From CAZCZZ01 sp964503335 (lineage in GTDB: Bacteria; Verrucomicrobiota; Kiritimatiellia; CAIVKH01), in assembly GCA_964503335.1 (NCBI GenBank), contig CAZCZZ010000024.1, forward strand, positions 1 through 52,726: a stretch of 52,726 nucleotides of DNA, written 5' to 3'. This document shows positions 7,138-17,100 of the stretch, in pieces; position 1 is the first letter of the stretch, and each line of letters begins with the position of its first letter. The position numbers were made by a program, and so were the translations under genes. A model generated the notes under the pieces. The model made no database searches, was not told the DNA's origin, and saw nothing but the letters and a program-made list of their open reading frames with translations.

Positions 7138-10100
7138 ATGTCCTTATGGCACGACTCTTGTAGACAAAAATCAGCGTATTGGCCAGCGAAGATCTGGGGA
7201 TCGAGCCTTCTCGGTGTCCTGCTTCTATCAGCTTCCTCATTTCTCGCGACGCCCGCGCACGGGGCGGGGATCGTCTTTAGCGAGCTGATGTACCATCCTG
7301 TAGACGCCACGTCGGGCATTCTCTCCGGCGACGAATACGAGTACGTCGAACTCTTCAACGCCAGCGCCTCCACGCAGAGTCTCTCCGGTGCGAATTTCAC
7401 CGCCGGCATCACGTATGTGTTTCCTACGGGTACGACGATGGCGGCGGGCCAGTATCTCGTCATCGTGAAGAATCGCGCCGCGTTCACAAACCGCTACCCG
7501 TCGATCACCAACATCGCACCGAACTTCTACACGGGCAGCCTGGCCAACTCCGGCGAAGCTGTTACGTTGCGGACTTCGGGTGGCGTAATCATCTTCTCGG
7601 CAACCTACTTGACCGTTGCGCCGTGGCCAACGGCGCCGGACGGACGCGGAACGGCGCTGCGCCTCATCGATCCGGATGGCGATGCCAACTCGGACGCGAA
7701 CTGGTGCATCGAATCGACCTACAACGGCACGCCCGGCGCGACCGGCACCTGCGCCGTGGCGGATATCGTCATCAACGAAGTCCTGACCCATGCCGATCCG
7801 CCGCTTGAGGACGCGATCGAGTTGCACAATCTCACGACCAATGCCGTGAACATCACGGGCTGGTACTTGAGCGACGTCGCCGAGCAGCGAAAGAAGTACC
7901 GCATCACCAACACGACGGTCGCGGCGAACAGCTACAAGGTCTTCTATGAATACCAGTTCAATGGCGTCTCGCCGGATCCCAACGATGTCCCGTTTGCGCT
8001 GAACTCCGCTCAGGGCGACGACGTGTACCTCACGGCAGCGGACGGGGCGAGCAACCTGACGCGTTTCGTAGACTATGTGGAGTTCGGCGCCGCCGAGAAT
8101 GGTGTTTCCTTTGGTCGCTATCCGAACGGAACGGGCGACGTGGTGACGCTCGCCGCCCTTTCGTTCGGCACGAGCGTGACTGCGACGAATCCGCCGGGCG
8201 ACATTCACATCTTCCGTTCGGGCTCTGGAACGAACAACGGCCTGCCGAAGGTCGGTCCCATCATCATCAGCGAGGTGATGTACCATCCGTTCAGTGACCT
8301 CGCGGCGGACGAGTATATCGAGCTCTTGAATACGTCGACGGGTTCCGTGCCGCTTTATCACGTCGCGTATCCCTCCAACACCTGGAAGCTCACGACGGCG
8401 GTGGAGTACACGTTCCCGACAGGCGTGACGCTGACGGCCGGCCAGCGCATCCTCATCACCAGCACCACGAACTTCACGGCATTCCGCGCGACCTACGGCT
8501 TATCCACCAACATCCCTGTGTATGGACCGTGGACGGGCTCGCTCAACAACGCGGGCGAGAGCATCCAGCTCTACAAGCCTGACACGCCGGAGATTGACCT
8601 TTCGGTGCCGTACATCCTCGTGGACCGGCTTGACTACGCCGATGACCCGCCGTGGCCCACAGCGGCTGATGGCGGCGGACCCTCGCTCGAACGGGTGACG
8701 GACCTTTCTTACGGCAACACCGTGGGCAACTGGATCGCGGGCGCCCCCGGCGGATCACCCGGCGAAGCGCCGTCGGGTGGCTTTGTGAATCCGCAGGTGG
8801 TACCTGCAGCTCCCGCCGCAGGAACGATCTTCACGGTCACCGTCTCGGTTGTGGCGCAGTCGCTTCCTACGCAGGTCGTGCTGCAGACTTCGATTTCCGG
8901 CGTCACGTCGAACCGGATCATGGTCGACAACGGCACGGGATCGGACCTCGTCGCGGGAGACCAGGTCTATTCCGCGGCGATTGAGGGGCAGCCCGACGGG
9001 ACATGGCTCAACTACAATTTCCTCGCCACGGGATCGACGAACGGATCGTTCGCGCTGCCTGCGACGGGGCTTGCGTTTGCGATGTCCCCGACACTCTCCA
9101 TCGGCATGTGCAACTACGGCGTGTTCACGACGGTGCAACCGACGGATCAATGGGTGACCTATTCCGCCACAGGCACCGTCTCGGACCCGAGTTGTTTCTA
9201 TCTTTACCTCAACGCAGCCGGTGAAGCCGCAGTTGACGACATCTATGTGCGCGATGCGGGCGGTACGAATCACCTCACCAATCCGAACATGACCACGTCA
9301 CTCTCCGGCTGGATCATCAGCGGCGGCAACCACAGCAACACCGTTTGGACGCAGCCCGTGGATGATCCAACAAACGGTGTGATGCTGGTGAAGGCGGGTG
9401 GGGCGGGAAATACGTCCGGGTGTTTCTCTTGCTCCGTGCGCGCCTTCTATTCGCCCGTCATGGTAAGCGGGACTCCCGCCGTCCTGTCCTTCCGCGCACG
9501 CCAGACCGCCCGGATCGCAACGAACTGGTTCCACCTCCTGGTGGGCGCGGCGCCGACCGAGCCCGTCATCAATGAGATCATGTATCATCCTTCCGAGACG
9601 AATGAACCCGCGTACGAGTATGTCGAGATCTACAATCCCGGCACATCGTCCTTCGACCTCTCCGGGTGGATGCTCGATGGCTTCGGCTCCTTCGCATTTC
9701 CAACCGGGACGGTCATCGGAGCGGGTGGCTACCGCGTGGCGGCCGGCGATCCGGCCGCGATCACGGCGAAATATGGGATCACCAATGTGAGCGGAGGACT
9801 CGCGGGCACGCTCAGCAACAACGGGGAACCGCTGGCGCTGGTGGATTCCTTCGGGCGCACGATCGACGCGCTTGAGTATGCTGATGACCCGCCCTGGCCG
9901 GTCGTGGCCGATGGCGCAGGACCTTCACTCGAACGCATCAACGCGGCGCAGTCCGCGACGAACAGTTATAATTGGGCGACCTCGCGCGCGGAAACAAACT
10001 GGTTCAAGACGTCGTGGACGGGAACGATCTCGGCTGCGAACAACGGCGCGATCCTCTTCGCCGATTTCGATGGCATGGCGTGGATCGATGACGTGTCGGT

Positions 10101-12993
10101 CACGCCGGCGAGCGACACCAACGCGCAGCTCGTCTCGAACGGAGGCTTTGAATCGGGCACGAACGGCTGGAACTTCCTCGGAAGCCACGCCCGCTCGAAA
10201 GTGCGCAGCGGCATGGGTCGCAGCGGCAGCGCCGCCCTGGCCCTGTTCAGCAACGAGCGGCGGCTGGTGGTTCCGGATGTTGTTTACGGTGTCGAACTCC
10301 GCTACGGCGACGGCGTGACCAACATCGTGCGCTCCACGACGCTGCCCACGACCAATGGCGCCAGCTACATCTTCTCGTGGTGGACCCGGCGTGAGGGGCT
10401 GGGGGGCCGCATTATGGGTGTCGTCGGATCCGCCACCAACACGGCCACGCTGCTGAGCCACGGAACGCCGGGCGCGGTGAACGCATCGGCCAATACCAAT
10501 GCGCCGTTCCAGATTGTCGCCGTCACACCCGAAGCCACGGTCATGCCGGTAGGCACGGGCGCCGTCGTCCGCGCGACGCTTTCCACCACATCGGGCATTT
10601 CATCTGTCACCCTTTACACGCGCGTCGTGGCCACGAACTCCTACTTCTTCACGGATCGCACCTACAGCTCCTCCCTGATGCAGGACAATGGCGTCGCGCC
10701 GGACCTGGTGGCGGGCGACGGGGAATACGCCGGTTCGCTGCCGGCCCAGACTTCCCAGTGGCGCCTCGTCCGTTATCACGTGCTGGCGCAGCATTCCAAC
10801 GGACTTGCTAGCCGGTGGCCTGCATTCGACGACCCCGAGAACGATCTGGGTTGTTGGATCCAGAACGCGGTGGTCCAGACCAACGTGCCCGAGTGGCATG
10901 TGCTCACGGACGGCCAGCCCGTGCTCTATCCCATCGGCAGCCGCGCGTGCGCCGTATCACCAGAAGGCGGCGTGTTCTGCGACGTGGACATCCGTCATCG
11001 CGGCCGCCCTGGCGGTTCCACCTCCACGGCGGTTCGCACCGGCCTCGCCTTGAGATTCCATGACGGGCACGCGCTGGCCTCGTGGTTCGGCGAGGACCAG
11101 AGCGGCGTGAACTTCAGGGCACGCCTGAACGACCATGACGTGGCGTACACACGCGTCGTATCCGAGTTCCTCGGCTACCAGATTCAGAGACAATTCGGAT
11201 TCGCCACGCCGCAAGTGCGCCATGTGGCGGTCTGGTTCGACGGCGTGGCGACGATCACGACGGAGCTGGAGGATCCCGAGGGGCCGTTCCTCGACCTGAA
11301 CGGCATCGACACGACGGACTATGTGTCGCGCTCGGGCTATACAGGTCGGCGCACGATCGGTGGCGACGAATCGATCGACAATTTCGACAGTATGAAAGCC
11401 ACACTGCTGGCGGCGACCAACACAGCAAAGACCCTCGCCGTGCAAACGAATCTGTTCTACGAGTCCGTTCAACACGTCGTGGCCTTTGAGTCCGCCATCG
11501 GCAACGGTGACCAGTATCTCGACTGGAACATGTTCCAACACCGCCGCGCCAGCGACGGCCGCTGGGAACAGATCCCCTGGGATCTCGACATCTGTTTCGA
11601 CATCTTTGTCGACGGGGTGGTGCAGCAGACCACCAACCTGCACCCGTATTACCAAACGACGCTTTACCCGAGCATCTTCGACGGTGCGACGGTGAATCCC
11701 CTGGGCTCCGTACTCTTCCACCCGCAATCCGGCACGGGTTCCGGCGAAACGCTGCCGTACCGGTATCGCCAGCAAGCGACGCTCTGGCGCTACGCGCACA
11801 CGTGGTTCCGGACGAATGAGCTCAATGCGCGGCTCGATGCGCTGCAGTCCATGCTTCAGCCCGCCTATATAGCCCTGAATGGCAACGCGGCGCTCCTCAC
11901 GAACAAGGTGCGGGACGTAAAGCTCTTCATCCAGTCGCGCCGCAACTTCCTGATGAACACGTCGTGGTCCGACAAGATGACAAATATCTGGTCCGCCACG
12001 TACGCACCTACGAACATTGTGATCAACGAGGTCATGGTCAGTCCGGTGAGCGGCGGCGAATACGTCGAGCTCTACAACGCGGGGCCGCACCCCGTGGATC
12101 TGAGCGCCTGGTTCCTGCAGGTGGCGGGCGAGTCGTACCGTATGCCTTTCGGAACGATGGTCAATGCGACGTCCTATCTCGTCGTGGCCGACACCCAGTC
12201 CTCGCTGACCAATGTCTACAACGAGCTCGGCGATGCCTCGGCGATGGTCCGGCGGTTCGGCGGGTCCGATCTATGGGATCAGGCGATCGTGTTCACCTCA
12301 GCGACGGAGTACGCGACGCGTGTGATGGAGGAGGACGCCATGACCCTCCCGAACACCGGCGCCGTCATCCGCCTGCTGGATGTCATGAGCAACGTGATCG
12401 ACTCCGTGACGTATGGCACCACCGCGCCGTGGCCGACCAGCACGCTGGCGTCAATCGAGCTCATCGTTCCCAGCGGCAACAACGACACGCCGACGAACTG
12501 GCGCTCGAGCACGATCGTGGGCACCCCCGGCTATCGCAACAGCGCCACGGCGGACAAGGACCAGGACGGCATGGGTGATGACTTCGAGCAACTGATCATC
12601 AACGCGTCGGGCGGCGCCTTTACCTCGATCACCCAGGTTGTCGGAAGCGCCGATTTCGATGGCGACGGCGTGAACAACGCATCGGAGTTCGTCATCGGCA
12701 GCGACGGATCGGTGGCTGATCCAGCCCACGCGCAACTCTCCATCGCGCTGACGAATGCCGGTGTGCGCGTTTCCTTCGGATCGCTGAACGTCACCGGTGC
12801 GGCCTACGAGATCTATAGCGGTCGATTCTACACCCTGGACACGTCGACGAACCTTGCGCCTCCGGCGGACTGGTCGGCCGTCACGAACTTCATCGGTATC
12901 CCGGCAACCGGCTCCCCGCTCGTCTATACCAATGTCAGCCCTCCGGCGATGCGGCACTATCGATTTAATGCGGAATTGCGACTTCGTCGCTGA
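7138..12993 (+). CDS. giant secreted lamin-tail/CotH kinase protein
   Basis: This 1,951-residue protein has an N-terminal signal peptide (hydrophobic GSSLLGVLLLSASSFLATPAHG) and five lamin-tail domains, recognisable by openings such as IVFSELMYHP (about 45), IVINEVLTH (208), IIISEVMYHP (375), VINEIMYHP (811) and IVINEVMVSP (1627). A CotH kinase domain spans about 1278-1600, with the active-site-type motifs GDQYLDWN (1457-1464) and PWDLD (1480-1484). CotH of Bacillus phosphorylates coat proteins at Ser in secreted or surface settings; CotH homologues are widespread in secreted bacterial proteins. Asp-rich DKDQDGMGDD and DFDGDGVNN motifs near 1807 and 1840 look like calcium-binding thrombospondin type 3 repeats, followed by a C-terminal domain shared with the next gene. 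Likely extracellular or surface bound. Confidence 0.88.
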   Translation: MSLWHDSCRQKSAYWPAKIWGSSLLGVLLLSASSFLATPAHGAGIVFSELMYHPVDATSGILSGDEYEYVELFNASASTQSLSGANFTAGITYVFPTGTTMAAGQYLVIVKNRAAFTNRYPSITNIAPNFYTGSLANSGEAVTLRTSGGVIIFSATYLTVAPWPTAPDGRGTALRLIDPDGDANSDANWCIESTYNGTPGATGTCAVADIVINEVLTHADPPLEDAIELHNLTTNAVNITGWYLSDVAEQRKKYRITNTTVAANSYKVFYEYQFNGVSPDPNDVPFALNSAQGDDVYLTAADGASNLTRFVDYVEFGAAENGVSFGRYPNGTGDVVTLAALSFGTSVTATNPPGDIHIFRSGSGTNNGLPKVGPIIISEVMYHPFSDLAADEYIELLNTSTGSVPLYHVAYPSNTWKLTTAVEYTFPTGVTLTAGQRILITSTTNFTAFRATYGLSTNIPVYGPWTGSLNNAGESIQLYKPDTPEIDLSVPYILVDRLDYADDPPWPTAADGGGPSLERVTDLSYGNTVGNWIAGAPGGSPGEAPSGGFVNPQVVPAAPAAGTIFTVTVSVVAQSLPTQVVLQTSISGVTSNRIMVDNGTGSDLVAGDQVYSAAIEGQPDGTWLNYNFLATGSTNGSFALPATGLAFAMSPTLSIGMCNYGVFTTVQPTDQWVTYSATGTVSDPSCFYLYLNAAGEAAVDDIYVRDAGGTNHLTNPNMTTSLSGWIISGGNHSNTVWTQPVDDPTNGVMLVKAGGAGNTSGCFSCSVRAFYSPVMVSGTPAVLSFRARQTARIATNWFHLLVGAAPTEPVINEIMYHPSETNEPAYEYVEIYNPGTSSFDLSGWMLDGFGSFAFPTGTVIGAGGYRVAAGDPAAITAKYGITNVSGGLAGTLSNNGEPLALVDSFGRTIDALEYADDPPWPVVADGAGPSLERINAAQSATNSYNWATSRAETNWFKTSWTGTISAANNGAILFADFDGMAWIDDVSVTPASDTNAQLVSNGGFESGTNGWNFLGSHARSKVRSGMGRSGSAALALFSNERRLVVPDVVYGVELRYGDGVTNIVRSTTLPTTNGASYIFSWWTRREGLGGRIMGVVGSATNTATLLSHGTPGAVNASANTNAPFQIVAVTPEATVMPVGTGAVVRATLSTTSGISSVTLYTRVVATNSYFFTDRTYSSSLMQDNGVAPDLVAGDGEYAGSLPAQTSQWRLVRYHVLAQHSNGLASRWPAFDDPENDLGCWIQNAVVQTNVPEWHVLTDGQPVLYPIGSRACAVSPEGGVFCDVDIRHRGRPGGSTSTAVRTGLALRFHDGHALASWFGEDQSGVNFRARLNDHDVAYTRVVSEFLGYQIQRQFGFATPQVRHVAVWFDGVATITTELEDPEGPFLDLNGIDTTDYVSRSGYTGRRTIGGDESIDNFDSMKATLLAATNTAKTLAVQTNLFYESVQHVVAFESAIGNGDQYLDWNMFQHRRASDGRWEQIPWDLDICFDIFVDGVVQQTTNLHPYYQTTLYPSIFDGATVNPLGSVLFHPQSGTGSGETLPYRYRQQATLWRYAHTWFRTNELNARLDALQSMLQPAYIALNGNAALLTNKVRDVKLFIQSRRNFLMNTSWSDKMTNIWSATYAPTNIVINEVMVSPVSGGEYVELYNAGPHPVDLSAWFLQVAGESYRMPFGTMVNATSYLVVADTQSSLTNVYNELGDASAMVRRFGGSDLWDQAIVFTSATEYATRVMEEDAMTLPNTGAVIRLLDVMSNVIDSVTYGTTAPWPTSTLASIELIVPSGNNDTPTNWRSSTIVGTPGYRNSATADKDQDGMGDDFEQLIINASGGAFTSITQVVGSADFDGDGVNNASEFVIGSDGSVADPAHAQLSIALTNAGVRVSFGSLNVTGAAYEIYSGRFYTLDTSTNLAPPADWSAVTNFIGIPATGSPLVYTNVSPPAMRHYRFNAELRLRR

Positions 12994-13109
12994 TCCGGGG
13001 TATCCTGTTCACACCACGCCGGATACCGCAGGAAGCGGCCATCAGGCGAACGGATAGGCACGGAGTTGGCCTTGACGTAACAGGCGTGCGACATCTAGGT
13101 TGAAGGGCT

Positions 13110-14018
13110 ATGCATTTTCAGGGGCAAAGGGGTGGGGTTCGCTTGGGCTTGGGGGCAGTCCCGTCCCGTTTCGCGTCGCTATGCCTGGGTGCCATGCTCT
13201 GTATGACGCTATGCGTGCTACCCGCCTCGGCCCAGCTCCTCAACAAACTGAACTACGGCTCGGATCAGCCGATCGTCGATGAGTTCGGTGTGCTGCTGCA
13301 GGGCACACCAACAACCACGGGAGCCCTTGTGCAGATTATGCGGGCGAACCAGGGCATCTTCCCTCCAGCCGTTGATGGCAGTGCGAATACGAACAACCCT
13401 GTTTTGCATCATGCAAGGGTGGGTGAGGGGATTGATCCGGAGGCGGGCACTACGGGTATGTTTGCCGGTGAGTTCGCGATTGATCGCACGGTGGCGAACA
13501 CGCTGTTCGCCCGCATCTTCAATCGGCCCACGCTGGCAGAGTCGTCCTTCTATACGGACAGCCAGATCTACGTCAGCTCGACCACCGTATTCGGTGAATT
13601 CCGTATCTTCGCCAGCCAGACGTCCACGGAACTCGACCCGGGTGATGACGACAGCGACGGCTTGTCCAACTCCATGGAGAAGAGCTTGGGCACTTCATCC
13701 AGCGATTCCGATTCAGACGACGACGGCGTGTCCGACTACATGGAAGTCCTCGCCGGAACGAACCCGCTGGACGACGAGAGCTTCCTGCAGATGGTTGATC
13801 TCGCGCGCGGGGCAGATGCGAACCTCCTGGTGTCATGGAGCTCGGTTTCGGGCAAGACCTACCAGGTCGAATACACGACAAACTCCCTCGCGGCCGCTGT
13901 GGTAAACTATCTTGATCTTTACGATCCCGTGCAGGCGACTGGCCTTGTGACAAGCGTGACCTTTACGAACGGTGCCTTGTTGCATGCGAACCACTTCCGG
14001 GTTCGTCTGGCTCCATAG
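13110..14018 (+). CDS. secreted thrombospondin type 3 repeat protein
   Basis: This 302-residue protein has a signal peptide ending about PASAQ. The middle (residues ~176-220) is a run of calcium-binding thrombospondin type 3-like repeats: DPGDDDSDGLSN, DSDSDDDGVSD and GTNPLD. The last ~80 residues (YQVEYTTN ... HFRVRLAP) match the style of the C-terminal domain of the preceding CotH protein, so the two may be exported or anchored in the same way. A GAAGGG ribosome-binding site lies at 13102-13107. It sits between two giant secreted proteins on the same strand. Function is unknown; a structural or adhesive role is plausible. Confidence 0.75.
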   Translation: MHFQGQRGGVRLGLGAVPSRFASLCLGAMLCMTLCVLPASAQLLNKLNYGSDQPIVDEFGVLLQGTPTTTGALVQIMRANQGIFPPAVDGSANTNNPVLHHARVGEGIDPEAGTTGMFAGEFAIDRTVANTLFARIFNRPTLAESSFYTDSQIYVSSTTVFGEFRIFASQTSTELDPGDDDSDGLSNSMEKSLGTSSSDSDSDDDGVSDYMEVLAGTNPLDDESFLQMVDLARGADANLLVSWSSVSGKTYQVEYTTNSLAAAVVNYLDLYDPVQATGLVTSVTFTNGALLHANHFRVRLAP

Positions 14019-14170
14019 GATTCTTCGGGCAGGTTGTCGCGGCTGTTGTAGGCCGCGGCGGGAAGGTCTGCCGGGCAGGGTGTGAAACGATTCTCCGCAG
14101 CGATTTAAGCAGGGATGAACCGGCTTCGGTTTGTAAGGAACGTGTAATTTCTGGTTGAGGGTTGGATTCG

Positions 14171-17100
14171 ATGCAAAAGTTCTGGTGCAGAATATTCTCG
14201 ATGGTCGTCCTGCTGGCGCCTGCCGTGACGCAAGCGCAGGTGGACTATTTCTGGCGTAGCGATTCCGCCGACCCCGGTGACGGCTACAACTGGAATACCG
14301 CCAACAACTGGTGGCGCGGATTCGTCCAGGCTCCCGCCGGCAGCGAAAACATCATCATCGATAACAACCACAAGTCGGGCTCGATCCAGACGAACAACCT
14401 GAGCAACGCCAATCGATACCGCATCCTCTTCAACGCAGGGGCAAGCTCGGCGCGCACGATCACAGGTTCGACAGAGAACACCTTCTTCGATTTCGGCGGC
14501 AATGTGCCTCGCATCGCGAACAGCGACACCGGGGTGAAGACCCTCGCGTTCCCGATCCGTGCCGGCTACAACAACTTCGAGATCAATGCCAACGGCGACG
14601 GCATCACCATCGATCGCCTCGACCTTCAAGGCCACAACCTCAACGTCAGCGGCGACGGCGGACATACGCTCACGATCCGCGGTGAGGTGCGCGGAAGCGG
14701 GTCGATCACGATCCAGTCCAATACGACAGTCTCGATCACCGGCGTGCCGACGAACAACGGCACGATGACCATCAACGCGGGCGTTCTTCGCTATGGCGCC
14801 ACCACCGGCGCGGGCCACACCAATACGATCAACGTCGGCGCCACAAGCGGATCCGCCGCAGCGCGCCTCTTCATCGGAAGCTCCGGCGTTACGGTTTCAA
14901 ACCGCATCACGGTCCGTTCGGGCAGCTCCGGCATCAAAACGATCGGAAACCTGTCTGCGGGCGCAGCGACGTTCTCCGGCGCGATGATGCTTCAGGCCTC
15001 GGTGATGTTCTCCAATGCGGCCGGCGGATCGCTCACATTCAGCGGTGGCGTCGATTTCAACAGCGCCCAGCGCACGCTTACGGTGCCTTTGGCCACCACG
15101 GTGACGATCAGCGGCGCGATTTCCGGCGACGGCGGCAATGGAATGGCAAAGCACGGTGATGGCGTGCTGCGCCTCGCGGGCAATAACAGCTATACGGGAA
15201 GCACGTCGATCGACACCGGAAACGTGACCGTGGTATCGGGCGGAAACCTCGGCAGCGGCTCCGATGTCTATATTGCGTCGAGCGCGACGTTGACGACGGA
15301 AGTAAGCGTATCGGTCGGAAGTCTGCGCGAGAAGGCATCGTCGAACTCGGGTACGGCGACCATCGGTTCTGGCGCCACGGTTACCGTCACCGGCGCCAAC
15401 AAGGGCGACCACTTCATGAATACGATCTCGGGTGCAGGAGGCCTGACCATGTCGGGCAGCGGCACCACGCGGATGCGCCTTTTCGGCAACAACAGCTACA
15501 GCGGCTCTACGATCATCAACTCTGCGACGCTGGGCCTCTGGGGCTCGGGCAGCATCACCGGGTCGCCACTGATCTTCATCGGAACAAATGCCACGTTCGA
15601 AGTTGCCGGAAGATCCTCGGCGCTGACGCTGGCGTCGGGACAGTCGATCGTAGTGCTCGCGAGTTCTTCCGGATCGCCGGCGACAATTGCGACGGCGTCC
15701 TCCACGGGCACGCTGACGATGGCGTCCAGCGGGTCCATCATCTTCGGTTCCTACTCAAGCGGCGGCGGCGCGCCGCTGGCCATCTCGGGCAACGGTTCGC
15801 TCTCCCTCGCGGCGGGCAACTCGGTGATCGTGACGAACACGGGTAGCGCACTGACCGTCGGCAGCTACAAACTGATCTCCAAGGGCGCATCGAGCGCCGT
15901 CGGCGGGACCGCGCCGGGTTCCGTCACCGTGGCCGGCAACGGGATGGTCGCTGGCGCGAGCGCGTCGCTCAGCATCAGTTCAGGCGAGCTCTTCCTGATC
16001 GTCGTCTCCACGGAGCCCGATGTCCTTGTCCTCGGCAACACAGCCGAGATCGTCGATGGATCGACGTCACCCTCCGCGGCCAACCACACCGATTTCGGCG
16101 ACGCACTTGCGGCCGGCGGATCGGTCGCGCGAACGTTCACGGTCACGAACAGCGGCGCGGCGACGCTCAACATTGGAAACGTCGTCACAAATGCGGGCGG
16201 CAATCCGGGCGACTTCATCGTTACATCGCAGCCCGGCAGCCTCAATCTGGCGGCAGGGGCCACGACGACGTTCCAGGTTCAGTTCGATCCCTCCGCGCCC
16301 GGCGTTCGCTTTGCCGACATCCAGTTCACGAACAACGTTACCGGCGCGAAAAACCCGTACACGTTCCGCATCCAGGGAACGGGAACATACGTCGAAGTGG
16401 CGGTCACCATGAGCGGCGCCAGCATCGCCGATGGAGATGGGACGCCGGATACGGCGGATGGAACCGACTTCGGTGTCGTCGGCACGGCTGGCGGACTCTC
16501 CAACATCACGTACACCATCACGAATTCCGGCAACAGGGCCATGACGATCGGCAATGTGACCACCAGCGGCACGGATGCGGCGGATTTCATCGTCACCGCT
16601 CAGCCGTCGGGCACGCTTGCTCCGAGCAATACGACGACGTTCACCGTGCAGTTCAATCCTTCGGCCAACGGACTGCGATCTGCCGCGCTGAGCTTCTCGA
16701 CGACGGACGACAGCCATGCCGATGGATTGACGGAGAACCCGTTCAACTTCAGCGTGCAGGGAACAGGCGCCGGAACCGGCATCTCGAACCTCCCGACCTC
16801 GCTCAACTTCTCATCCGTCCTCGGCTCATCGCCTTCGCCCCAGATCTTCACCGTATCCAATGTTGGCTTGGGTACGCTGACGTACAGCGTCGACACCAAC
16901 TACGCGTGGCTTTCGGTCAGCAACACTTCCGGCAGCGCCGCCGCGGGCGCGGGTAACGCGCATACGGCCCATGTGGCGTTTTCCACGGGTATTGCCGTCG
17001 GCACGTCGAACGCGACGATCACCATAACCGGCACCGACGGGTTCACGACGAACAGTCCGAAGACCGTGGCCGTGTCGTGGACCATTGGCGCCATCCCGAA

